This document shows, in pieces, positions 24,206-31,554 of a stretch of 32,341 bases of DNA (its first letter is position 1; the number at the start of each line of letters is the position of its first letter). The notes beneath the pieces were generated by a model. The model saw only the letters and a program-made list of their open reading frames with translations, was not told the origin of the DNA and did no database searches. The stretch is from DATKWD01 sp963704815 (lineage in GTDB: Bacteria > Actinomycetota > Acidimicrobiia > Acidimicrobiales > Salinilacustritrichaceae): positions 1 to 32,341 of the forward strand of contig CAVPHU010000007.1 in assembly GCA_963704815.1 (NCBI GenBank), written 5' to 3'. Made by a program: the position numbers and the translations under genes.

Positions 24206-25244
24206 ATGCGAGCAACGGTGATGACCGGTCCCCATGAGGTCGAGGTCGCCGACGTCGACGAACCGACCATCCAGTCGCCCGGCGCAGCCATCGTCGAGGT
24301 GAGCCACACCGCCATCTGCGGCTCGGACCTGCACCTGTACCACGGCTCGATGTTGGTCCCCGGCGTTCGTCCCGGGCACGAGTTCATCGGGCGGGTCGTC
24401 GCCGCCGGCTCCGACGTCGAGTCCTTCGCCGAAGGTGACGAGGTGCTGGTCTCCGGCGTGATCGGATGCGGCCACTGCCGGCCGTGCCTGGCCGGCCAAC
24501 TGGTCCAGTGCGAGAACGCCGGCATCCGGGTGTTCGGCACGACCGACGCGCTCCACGGGGGTCAAGCCGAGCTGGTCGAGGTGCCCCTCGTCGACCACCA
24601 CGCACGCGGTCCCGGCGGGCGTCGACCCCGAGGCCGCGGTGATGCTGACCGACATCCTTCCGACGGGCTACCTCGGGGCCAAGCGCGCCGACATCAACCC
24701 GGGCGACACGGTGCTGGTGGTCGGGCTCGGTCCTGTCGGGATGTTCGCCCTGCGCAGTGCTCAGCTCCTCGGCGCCAGCCGCGTCCTGGCCGCCGACACG
24801 CTGCCCGACCGGCTCGCCCGGGCCGAGGACTTCGGAGCGATTCCGGTGGATGCGTCGCTCGGCACACCGACCCAGGTCACCGAACTCACCGGTGGTCGCG
24901 GTGCCGATGCGGTGATCGAAGCGGTGGGCTCGGACCAGACCATCCTCGATGCCGTCATGTCGGTCCGGGCGGGTGGCACGGTGTCGGTCGTCGGCGTCAA
25001 TCAGAACATGGCGATGCCGTACCCCATGATGTACGCCCTGCTCCGCGACGTCACCCTCCGCGGCACGCTCGCGTCGATTCCGGCCACCTGGCCCGAGCTC
25101 GTCCCGCTCGTCGCCTCGGGTCGGCTCCACCCCGAGGAGATCGTCACCCACCGGATGGGGTTGTCGGAGGTCGCGGAGGCCTACCGGATGTTCGACGACA
25201 AGGACGAGGGCGTCCTGAAGGTCATCCTCGACCCGAAGTCCTGA
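24206..25244 (+). CDS. Zinc-dependent alcohol dehydrogenase, one frameshift
   Basis: A medium-chain dehydrogenase of about 345 residues. Catalytic zinc ligands are in AICGSDLHLYHGSM (Cys) and RPGHEFIGRV (His-Glu); the structural zinc finger CGHCRPCLAGQLVQC supplies four cysteines. The Rossmann motif VLVVGLGPVGMFALRSAQLL binds NAD(P). One extra base near 24594-24597 shifts the frame: EVPLVD continues as HAVPAGVDPEAAVMLTDILP. Removing it restores a normal protein to TGA 25242-25244. The layout is that of threonine/formaldehyde dehydrogenase-like members; the substrate is unknown. Confidence 0.85.
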
Positions 25245-25292
25245 CGCATCGGCAGGGGTGGGTGGGGTTCGTTCGGCGGAGGGGCGGCTCCC

Positions 25293-25298
25293 TAGTCT
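25293..25298 (+). promoter_or_regulatory. Putative -10 box of a leaderless ndk transcript
   Basis: TAGTCT fits TANNNT and ends eight bases before the ndk ATG; no ribosome-binding site is seen. Confidence 0.5.
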
Positions 25299-25306
25299 CT
25301 GCTGCC

Positions 25307-25711
25307 ATGAATCAGACGCTCGTCCTCTGCAAGCCCGACGCCGTCGAACGCGGCCTCGTCGGTGAGATCATCGGCCGTTTCGAGAACAAGGGCCTGCGCA
25401 TCGTCAAGGCAGAGCTCCGCACCCTCGACGAGTCGGTGCTCGCCCAGCACTACGCCGAGCACGTCGACAAGCCCTTCTTCGGCGACCTCGTGGCGTTCAT
25501 GTCGCGCGGCCCGGTGATGGCCATGGTGCTCGAGGGCGACGACGACGAGGCGTTCGCCGTGGTCCGCAAGCTGATGGGCGCCACCAACCCGAAGAACGCC
25601 GAGCCGGGCACGATCCGCGGCGACCTGGCCTACGAGACCACCGAGAACCTCGTGCACGGCAGCGACGGTCACGAGAGCGCGGCACGCGAGATCGGCATCT
25701 TCTTCGGGTGA
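25307..25711 (+). CDS. ndk: Nucleoside diphosphate kinase
   Basis: A 134-residue enzyme that transfers the gamma-phosphate between nucleotides through a phosphohistidine. TLVLCKPDAVERGLVGEIIG is the N-terminal signature (lysine contacts phosphate); the active-site motif is NLVHGSDGHESA with His117. GPVMAMVLEGDDDEAFAVVR and MGATNPKNAEPGTIRGDLAY match the family throughout. Length is normal. It sits between the dehydrogenase and the mre operon, with its own probable leaderless promoter. Confidence 0.97.
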   Translation: MNQTLVLCKPDAVERGLVGEIIGRFENKGLRIVKAELRTLDESVLAQHYAEHVDKPFFGDLVAFMSRGPVMAMVLEGDDDEAFAVVRKLMGATNPKNAEPGTIRGDLAYETTENLVHGSDGHESAAREIGIFFG

Positions 25712-25739
25712 CCAACGGCCCTGACGCACACCGGCCGCG

Positions 25740-25769
25740 TTGTTGCAGAATGGTTACAGTTGGTACCCT
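25740..25769 (+). promoter_or_regulatory. Promoter of the mre operon
   Basis: TTGTTG (25740-25745), an 18-base spacer, then TACCCT (25764-25769). It is the only good pair in the 155-base gap before mreB and would give a leader of about 90 bases. Confidence 0.5.
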
Positions 25770-25780
25770 GAACGCCAGCA

Positions 25781-25847
25781 TCAGGCCAGCTCAGCACGAG
25801 CCGGCCTGAATCACTACGCTACGAATCGCCGAGCACAGGTCTCGTAG
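25781..25847 (+). promoter_or_regulatory. Two hairpins in the mreB leader
   Basis: TCAGGCC (25781-25787) pairs with GGCCTGA (25803-25809) around 15 bases, and CTACGA (25819-25824) pairs with TCGTAG (25842-25847). Both would lie in the untranslated leader between the promoter and the start codon. No riboswitch class is recognised. Confidence 0.35.
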
Positions 25848-25866
25848 GGCTGCGGAGCCGCACTTC

Positions 25867-26904
25867 ATGTCCGACAACGTCTTCTCTTCGATCATGGGCC
25901 GCGACATGGCGGTCGATCTCGGCACGGCCAACACCCTCGTCTACGTGCGGGGCCGGGGCATCGTGCTCAACGAGCCGTCGGTCGTCGCCGTCAACGTCAA
26001 GGACGGCCGTCCGCTGGCGGTGGGAGTCGAAGCCAAGCGCATGATCGGGCGCACCCCCAGCCACATCCAGGCCATCCGACCGCTCAAGGATGGCGTCATC
26101 GCCGACTTCGAGATCTGCGAGAAGATGCTCCGCTACTTCATCCAGAAGGTGCACCAGCGCCGCTGGGCGAAGCCCCGCATGGTGATCTGCGTGCCGTCGG
26201 GCATCACCGGTGTCGAGCAACGTGCGGTGCAGGAAGCGGCCGAGTACGCGGGTGCCCGCAAGCCCGCCTACATCATCGAGGAGCCCATGGCGGCGGCGAT
26301 CGGCGCCGGCCTTCCCGTCCAAGAGCCGACCGGCAACATGATCGTCGACATCGGCGGTGGCACGACCGAGGTCGCCGTCATCTCGCTCGGCGGCATCGTG
26401 GCCAGCCAGTCGGTGCGCGTCGGCGGCGACGAGCTCGACGACGCCATCATCCAGTACATCAAGAAGGAGTACAGCCTGGCGCTCGGCGAACGCACCGCCG
26501 AGGAAGTGAAGATCGCCGCCGGCTCCGCTTGGGAGCTCGAGGAGGAGATGTTCTTCGAGATCCGCGGACGCGACCTGGTGACCGGTCTCCCCAAGACGAT
26601 CACCACCTCGACCGCCGAGATCCGCGAGTCGCTCGAAGAGCCCGTCGCGGCCATCGTCGATGCGGTCAAGGTGACCCTCGACAAGACGCCGCCCGAGCTC
26701 GCCGCCGACATCATGGAACAGGGCATCGTGCTGGCCGGCGGCGGAGCCCTGCTGCACGGCCTCGACGCCCGCCTCGAACACGAGACGGGCATGCCCATCG
26801 TGATCGCCCCCAACCCGCTTCACGCCGTTGCCATCGGGTCGGGTCAATCGCTCGAGGAGTTCGAGGCGCTGAAGGGCGTGCTCTTCTCCTCGAACGGTCA
26901 CTGA
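25867..26904 (+). CDS. mreB: Rod-shape-determining actin homologue MreB
   Basis: A 345-residue actin-fold ATPase that forms membrane-bound filaments and directs lateral wall synthesis. MAVDLGTANTLVYVRGRGIV is phosphate loop 1, NMIVDIGGGTTEVAVISLGG phosphate loop 2, and IVLAGGGALLHGLDARLEHE the adenosine motif. The N-terminus MSDNVFSSIMGRD is short and amphipathic, consistent with membrane contact. It heads mreB-mreC-mreD-mrdA-rodA. GGAG nine bases before the ATG is a moderate ribosome-binding site. Unlike the downstream genes, it is free of repeats and frame breaks. Confidence 0.97.
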   Translation: MSDNVFSSIMGRDMAVDLGTANTLVYVRGRGIVLNEPSVVAVNVKDGRPLAVGVEAKRMIGRTPSHIQAIRPLKDGVIADFEICEKMLRYFIQKVHQRRWAKPRMVICVPSGITGVEQRAVQEAAEYAGARKPAYIIEEPMAAAIGAGLPVQEPTGNMIVDIGGGTTEVAVISLGGIVASQSVRVGGDELDDAIIQYIKKEYSLALGERTAEEVKIAAGSAWELEEEMFFEIRGRDLVTGLPKTITTSTAEIRESLEEPVAAIVDAVKVTLDKTPPELAADIMEQGIVLAGGGALLHGLDARLEHETGMPIVIAPNPLHAVAIGSGQSLEEFEALKGVLFSSNGH

Positions 26905-26932
26905 TCGACCCTGAGGAAATGCGAGGCCTGTG

Positions 26933-27763
26933 ATGGCCGGTCCCCGACGCGGACCCCGCAAGTTGACGATCGCGGTGCTCGTGCTCCTCTCGATCACCGT
27001 CCTCACACTCGATTTCCGCGGCGTCGGTGTCATCGATTCCACCCGTAGCGCGGCCTCGACGATCTTCGGCCCGCTCCGGTCCGGGGCCGACTGGATCTCC
27101 ACCCCGTTCCGGAACACCTGGGACGGCGTCTTCAACTACGACGACGTCCGCAAGGAGAACGAAGAGCTCCGCGCCCGGGTCGAGGAACTCGAGGGCCGGC
27201 AGGTGTCCGATGCCGACGCGGCCGCGCAGTACCCCGATCTCCTCGAGCTCCTCGACATTCCCTGGGTCGGGAACATCAACACCGCAACGGCCCGAGTGGT
27301 GTCCCGGCCCGCCTCCAACTTCAGCTTCGTCGTCGATCTCGACAAGGGCTCCGAGGCCGGCATCAAGGAGGGGATGCCGGTCGTGACCGGCTCGGGGCTG
27401 GTCGGCCGCATCACCCTCGTGACGCCTGGTCGATCACAGGTGCAGCTCATCTCCGACCCCGACTTCCGAGTCGGGGTCCGCGTGGTCACCACCCAGGAGC
27501 TCGGGACGGCTCGTGGTCGCGGCAGCGGCCGCAGCCTGCTGGTCGACACCGCGATCGATCCGGAAGTCGGCATCGAACCCGGGGCCCAACTCACCACGAG
27601 CGGCACCGACCGGAGCGCGTTTCCTCCGTCGATCCCGGTGGGTGAGGTCACCGGGACGCGCGATGCATCGGGCGGTCTCGTGCTCGACCTGTTCGCCGAC
27701 CCCTACGCCGACCTCGACACCCTCACCTTCGTGAACGTCCTGCTCTGGGAGGGCGTCGAATGA
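26933..27763 (+). CDS. mreC: Rod-shape-determining protein MreC
   Basis: A 276-residue bitopic protein that organises the elongation complex outside the membrane. A basic start (MAGPRRGPRKL) precedes one membrane helix (about 10-27), then a coiled coil (about 70-95, VRKENEELRARVEELEG), then the two beta-barrel domains with ARVVSRPASNFSFVVDLDKG, GMPVVTGSGLVGRITLV and RSQVQLISDPDF. GAGG (26923-26926) is six bases before the ATG. A tiny frame ATG-CGA-GGC-CTG-TGA (26919-26933) ends on the mreC start as TGATG. Its own stop overlaps the ATG of the repeat-borne ORF. Confidence 0.93.
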   Translation: MAGPRRGPRKLTIAVLVLLSITVLTLDFRGVGVIDSTRSAASTIFGPLRSGADWISTPFRNTWDGVFNYDDVRKENEELRARVEELEGRQVSDADAAAQYPDLLELLDIPWVGNINTATARVVSRPASNFSFVVDLDKGSEAGIKEGMPVVTGSGLVGRITLVTPGRSQVQLISDPDFRVGVRVVTTQELGTARGRGSGRSLLVDTAIDPEVGIEPGAQLTTSGTDRSAFPPSIPVGEVTGTRDASGGLVLDLFADPYADLDTLTFVNVLLWEGVE

Positions 27764-27990
27764 GCCTGTTCTGTTCCGTTCCCCGGCCACGGAGGCCGTT
27801 CTTGACCGGCCTCCTCGTGCCTCGTCGGCCTTGCACGTTCGAGGTGCTCCCACGGAGCTCTGTTGTTCCGTTCCCCGGCCACGTGCTGTTCCGGTCGCTC
27901 GCAGGCTCGCTCCCTGGCTCGTCGGGCGCTGGCGCTTCCTCCCGCCGAGCGGGCCGCACATGGCCGGTTCGCTCGGGGTGCTCCCATTGA
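27760..27990 (+). CDS. 76-residue repeat-borne ORF linking mreC to mreD
   Basis: ATG 27760 overlaps the mreC stop (ATGA), and the TGA at 27988-27990 overlaps the mreD start (TTGA). The frame stays open through two diverged repeat units. The product begins MSLFCSVPRPRRPFLTGLLV and is rich in Pro, Arg, Ser and Gly, with no recognised domain. The exact stop/start overlap at both ends is the same as at the next two junctions, which argues that translation through the repeat matters even if the peptide does not. Confidence 0.45.
   Translation: MSLFCSVPRPRRPFLTGLLVPRRPCTFEVLPRSSVVPFPGHVLFRSLAGSLPGSSGAGASSRRAGRTWPVRSGCSH
27764..27986 (+). repeat. Two diverged units of the intergenic repeat, mreC-mreD gap
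   Basis: GTTCCGTTCCCCGGCCACG occurs twice, once in each unit (near 27771-27790 and 27868-27890). Unit 1 holds GGAGGCCG (27791-27798) paired with CGGCCTCC (27807-27814) and shares CTCCTCGTGCCTCGTCG with the rodA-proximal repeats. Unit 2 shares the loop CGCTGGCGCTTCCT with the copy at 18321-18427. Each unit ends GGTGCTCCCA. mreC and mreD normally overlap or nearly so; here they are 223 bases apart. Confidence 0.8.
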
Positions 27991-28499
27991 GCCGTTCGAT
28001 GGCTGTTCGGGTCGGCCTGATCATCGTCACGACCGTGGTCATCCAGACGTCCTGGGTCGCCGACTTCCAGGTGGGCGGCGCCATCGGCAACATCGTGATC
28101 CTGGTGGCCGTGGCCGCCGGCGTCGAGGGTGGCGCCGAGCGTGGCGCGGTGATCGGCTTCGCCGCCGGATTGACGTTCGACGCCGTCCTGCAGACGCCGT
28201 TCGGACTCTGGGCCCTCGTGCTGAGCGTGGTGGCCTACCTGGTGGGGTCCTTCCAACGGTCGGTGTTGCGAGCGGCGTGGTGGATTCCGGTGGCGACCGC
28301 GGTGGTTGCGACCGCTGCAAGTGTCATCCTGTACGTGCTGGTCGGGCAGTTGCTCGGCCAACAGTTCCGATCGGCAAATCTCCCCATGATCCTCCTCGTC
28401 ACGTCGACCATGAACGGACTGCTCGCGCCCGTCATGCTGCGCGCCATGCACTGGGCCCTGCCGCAGGAACGCTCGCCTTCCGGACTGATGGCCCGATGA
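27987..28499 (+). CDS. mreD: Rod-shape-determining protein MreD
   Basis: About 170 residues, a small multi-pass membrane protein of the elongation complex. Hydrophobic segments include VGLIIVTTVVIQTSWVADF, GNIVILVAVAAGVEGGAERG, GLWALVLSVVAYLVGSFQRS and WWIPVATAVVATAASVILYV, about five helices in all. The start is taken at TTG 27987, which overlaps the preceding mini-ORF stop as TTGA and gives MSRSMAVRVGLII; ATG 27999 is the conservative alternative. Its TGA (28497-28499) overlaps the ATG of the first 92-base repeat unit. Confidence 0.85.
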   Translation: MSRSMAVRVGLIIVTTVVIQTSWVADFQVGGAIGNIVILVAVAAGVEGGAERGAVIGFAAGLTFDAVLQTPFGLWALVLSVVAYLVGSFQRSVLRAAWWIPVATAVVATAASVILYVLVGQLLGQQFRSANLPMILLVTSTMNGLLAPVMLRAMHWALPQERSPSGLMAR

Positions 28500-28587
28500 G
28501 AGAGCCGTTTCTTCCGCTCCCCGGCCGCTCGGGCCGTGTCGGTCCGCTCAGTCGCTGGCGCTCCTTCGCTCGCGTCGGAGGCCACGT
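28496..28587 (+). repeat. 92-base repeat unit 1 between mreD and mrdA
   Basis: Begins ATGAGAGAGCC and ends GGAGGCCACGT; identical over all 92 bases to the next unit. Contains CTTCCGCTCCCCGGCC, a short hairpin CGGCC-GCTCG-GGCCG, and CGCTGGCGCTCCT, the motif shared with the copies near 18.3, 20.9 and 27.9 kb. Confidence 0.95.
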
Positions 28588-28591
28588 ATGA
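28496..28591 (+). CDS. 31-residue mini-ORF in repeat unit 1
   Basis: The ATG overlaps the mreD stop (ATGA). The frame begins MREPFLPLPGRSGRVGPLSR and ends at a TGA (28589-28591) that overlaps the ATG of unit 2 (ATGA). The first four residues equal those of the downstream penicillin-binding protein. A peptide function is not suggested by the sequence; a ribosome hand-over role is inferred. Confidence 0.4.
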   Translation: MREPFLPLPGRSGRVGPLSRWRSFARVGGHV

Positions 28592-28679
28592 GAGAGCCGT
28601 TTCTTCCGCTCCCCGGCCGCTCGGGCCGTGTCGGTCCGCTCAGTCGCTGGCGCTCCTTCGCTCGCGTCGGAGGCCACGT
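28588..28679 (+). repeat. 92-base repeat unit 2 between mreD and mrdA
   Basis: An exact copy of unit 1. ATGAGAGAGCC starts unit 1 (28496), unit 2 (28588) and mrdA itself (28680), so each unit carries the first 11 bases of the downstream gene. Confidence 0.95.
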
Positions 28680-28683
28680 ATGA
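28588..28683 (+). CDS. 31-residue mini-ORF in repeat unit 2
   Basis: The same peptide as in unit 1. Its TGA (28681-28683) overlaps the mrdA ATG (28680-28682) as ATGA. The 92-base unit length is 32 codons minus the four overlapping bases, which is what keeps every overlap in register. Confidence 0.4.
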   Translation: MREPFLPLPGRSGRVGPLSRWRSFARVGGHV

Positions 28684-30691
28684 GAGAGCCCACGTCTCAG
28701 GTCCGGTTGGGGATCCTCGGCATCGTCACCTTGTCGTTGTTCGTCGCCCTGTTCGCCCGCTTGTGGTTCCTCCAGGTCGGCGTCGTCGCCGGAGTTCCAG
28801 GAGGCAGCCGAGTCGAACCGCATCCGCATCGTGCAGGAGCAGGCTCCCCGGGGCCGCATCCTCGACCGCAACAACAAGGTGATCGTCGACAACCGGGTCT
28901 CGGTGGTCGTGGCCGTCGACCGGACCGCCTTCGCCGAACTCGAGGACGACGAGGCCGACGCGCTGCTCGTGCGCCTGTCCGACAACCTGACCCGTGCCGG
29001 CGACCCGGTCACCACCGCCGATCTCCGCGAGCGCATCGACGATCAGCGGTTCAGCCCCTACACCCCGGTGCCGGTGGCCCAGGACATGACCGAAGAGCTC
29101 AAGATCCACATCGAGGAGCACGAGGAGGACTTCCCGGGCGTCGTCGTCGAGCGTACATCGGTCCGGATCTACCCCTACGGCCCGGTGGCCGCGCACGTGC
29201 TCGGTTACGTGGGCGAGGTCAACGACGTCGAACTCGAAGAGCGTGCCGACTCCGACAAGCCGTACATCCAGGGCGACGACATCGGGAAGTCGGGAGTCGA
29301 GCGGGTGTACGAGAACGATCTGCGTGGCGTGCCCGGTATCACCCATATCGAGGTCGACGCCGATGGCGACCCGGTCCGGATCATCGAGGAGCGTTCCACG
29401 CCACCCGTTGCCGGAAACGACGTCGTGCTCTCCATCGACCTCGACATCCAGGCCGTGGCCGAGGAGGCGCTCGAGCCGCGAGCTGCTGGCGGCACGCGAG
29501 CGCCCGGCACGCGGCGGAAACTTGCCCAACGAAGGCACGGCGGGTTCGGTGGTGGTCGAGGACCCGGGCACCGGCGAGATCATCGCCATGGCCAGCTACC
29601 CGACGTTCGACCCGAGCGACTTCGTCAACGGGATCTCGACCAACAAGTGGGACGAGCTCAACGACCCGACGAACCACTACCCGCTCAACAACTGGGCCAT
29701 CCAGGGTCAATACGCCCCGGGTTCGACGTTCAAGCTGTTCACGGCCTACGCCGCCCTCACCACCGGACTGCGGTCACCCGGCTTCACGCTGAACGACACC
29801 GGCACGTTCGAGGTCCCTCGTTGTGAGGGCACGACCGGATGTGTGTTCGGCAGCCCCGGAGCCGCAGGTGTCGTCGACATGCGGAGCGCGCTCACCCGAT
29901 CGAGCGACGTCTTCTTCTACGACATCGGTGCCCAGTTCTGGGTCCAGCGCGACGCCTACGGCCCCGAAGCGATCCAGACCGCCGCCCGCGACTTCGGACT
30001 CGGCGCCAAGTCGGGGCTTCCCCTCCCGAGCGAGCAGGGCGGCCGCATCCCGACGGCGGAGGGCCGAAAGGAGCTGTGCGCGCAGATCGACTGCCCGTTC
30101 GGCGACGAGTGGTTCACCGGCGACAACGTCAACATGTCGATCGGCCAGGGCGAGGTCCTGGTCACGCCGCTCCAGCTCTCGAACGCTTACTCGACCTTCG
30201 CCAACGGCGGGACGAGGTACTCGCCGAACATCGTGCTCGAGGTGCGCGAGAACAACAGCGACACGGTGGTCCGCGCACTGGCGCCCCGGGTCAATGGTGA
30301 GGTCCCGCTCTCGCAGGAGGTCCGCCAACCGATCCTCGACGGCCTCCTCGGCGTGACCACCGACGGATCGGGGACGGCGACCAGCGTCTTCGCCGGCTTC
30401 CCGAGCGACCTCTACCCGGTCGCGGGCAAGACCGGCACGGCCCAGGTCACGGGCAAGGCCGACACGTCGGTGTTCACCGGGTTCGGTCCGGTCTTCGACC
30501 CGCAGTACACGGTCACGGCCTTCCTCGAGGAGTCGGGCTTCGGGTCGAGCTCAGCCGCGCCGGTCGTCCGGCAGATCTTCGACGTCCTCTCCGGTTCGAT
30601 CCCCAAACCCGAGGTGCAGCCCGGAGGCGTGCTGGCGCTCCCCGAACTCGACATCGATCTCTCCGCCGCCGCAGCCGAGGCCACCGACTGA
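28680..30691 (+). CDS. mrdA: Penicillin-binding protein 2 (elongation transpeptidase), two frameshifts
   Basis: About 670 residues; cross-links lateral-wall peptidoglycan with RodA. It starts MREPTSQVRLGILGIVTLSL with one membrane helix. The frame changes near 28785 (WFLQVG to EFQEAAESNRIRIVQEQAPR) and near 29472 (VAEEAL to SRELLAARERPARGGNLPNE). The dimerisation domain has RGRILDRNNKVIVDNR and VRIYPYGPVAAHVLGYVGEV. The transpeptidase motifs are intact: the serine of S-T-F-K in YAPGSTFKLFTA, SSD in ALTRSSDVFFYDIG, and KTG in PVAGKTGTAQVTG. Intact motifs on both sides of each shift suggest base-calling errors. Its TGA overlaps the next ATG as TGATG. Confidence 0.9.
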
Positions 30692-30965
30692 TGGTCGTTC
30701 TCTCCGCTCCCCGGCCGCTCGGGCCGCGGTGGCCGGGCTCCTCGTGCCTCGTCGCCCTCGTGTCGTCGCGGGGCCTCGCTGATGGCTGCGCTTTTCGCTC
30801 CCCGGCCGCTCGGGCCGCGTGCTGGCCGGGCTCCTCGTGCCTCGTCGCCCTCGTGTCGTCGCGGGGCCTCGCTGATGGCTGCGCTTTTCGCTCCTGGCCG
30901 CTCGGGCCGCGTGTGGCCGGGCTCCTCGTGCCTCGTCGCCCTCGTGTCGTCGCGGGGCCTCGCTG
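30691..30965 (+). repeat. Three tandem repeat units between mrdA and rodA
   Basis: Units start at ATG 30691, 30782 and 30875, with rodA at 30966 (91, 93 and 91 bases). Each holds CGCTCCCCGGCCGCTCGGG (the third has CTCCTGG) and then CTCCTCGTGCCTCGTCGCCC, and ends GGGGCCTCGCTG before the next ATGG. The first 20 bases of unit 1 match the first 20 of rodA at 15 positions. Confidence 0.95.
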
Positions 30966-30966
30966 A
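30691..30966 (+). CDS. 91-residue repeat-borne ORF linking mrdA to rodA
   Basis: ATG 30691 overlaps the mrdA stop as TGATG, the frame runs through all three units, and the TGA (30964-30966) overlaps the rodA ATG, again as TGATG. The product begins MVVLSAPRPLGPRWPGSSCL and contains the repeated peptide SSCLVALVSSRGLADGCAF twice. No known domain; it is Pro/Arg/Ser rich with mildly hydrophobic stretches. Confidence 0.45.
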   Translation: MVVLSAPRPLGPRWPGSSCLVALVSSRGLADGCAFRSPAARAACWPGSSCLVALVSSRGLADGCAFRSWPLGPRVAGLLVPRRPRVVAGPR

Positions 30967-31554
30967 TGGCCGTACTCACCTCGCCGCGTCGACCCAGCGT
31001 GGGCTGGGTTCGATCCGCTCGAACCCGTCGGCCCCGTGGCGTCACGTCGACTTCACCATGGTCGGCGCCGTGCTGTCGATCGCCGCCCTCGGCTGCGTCA
31101 TGGTCTTCTCGGCCACCCGCGGTGCCGACCCCGAGGCCATCGACACGTCGTTCCTCGGCCGGCAGGTCCTCTTCGTCGCCCTCGGAATCGGGGTCGCGGC
31201 CTTCACCGCATGGTTCGACTATCGGCGACTCCGCGACTTCGCCATGATCGGCTACGTGGCGGTCGTTGCGTCGCTCTTCGTCGTCATCTCGCCGCTCGGG
31301 ACCGAGTCGAAGGGGACCCAGGCCTGGTTCGAGATCGGCTCCTTCCAGCTCCAGCCGTCCGAGTTCGCCAAGCTCATCCTCATCGTCGCCGTCGCGTCGC
31401 TTCTCGCTCAGTTCGCCGGCGACATCGATCTGGCTCGGCTCGTGGGAGTCCTGACACGGATCGCATTCCGCTCGTCCTCATCCTGCTGCAACCCGACCTC
31501 GGAACGGCCGTCAACGAGACGCATTCGGCCCCCTCATCCATGATCCGCGGCTAG
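30966..31554 (+). CDS. rodA: RodA (SEDS glycosyltransferase), truncated and frameshifted
   Basis: The lipid II polymerase partner of PBP2. The start gives MAVLTSPRRPSVGWVRS, then the frame changes near 31015 to NPSAPWRHVDFTMVGAVLSI, with membrane helices VLFVALGIGVAAFTAWFDYR and IGYVAVVASLFVVISPLG, the conserved WFEIGSFQLQPSEFAKL and ILIVAVASLLAQF. A second change near 31455 leads to DRIPLVLILLQPDLGTA. QPDLGTA is a core SEDS motif, but the homology stops at about 31515 and the frame ends ETHSAPSSMIRG. About half of the roughly 400-residue protein is missing. The break coincides with the break of the facing SbcD-like gene. Confidence 0.88.

Noticed and set aside
22104..24215. A 703-codon open frame on the reverse strand opposite clpX and folC
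   Set aside because: It mirrors strongly conserved forward genes and has the arginine/valine/aspartate-rich composition expected of antisense frames in GC-rich DNA. No domain is visible.
28680..30691. Programmed frameshifting in mrdA
   Set aside because: The shift sites near 28785 and 29472 show no slippery heptamer or downstream structure I could see, and similar breaks occur in many unrelated genes here; error or mutation is simpler.
28496..30965. Tandem repeats considered as a CRISPR array
   Set aside because: Units are 91-93 bases, directly adjoining with no unique spacers, and no cas genes are near.
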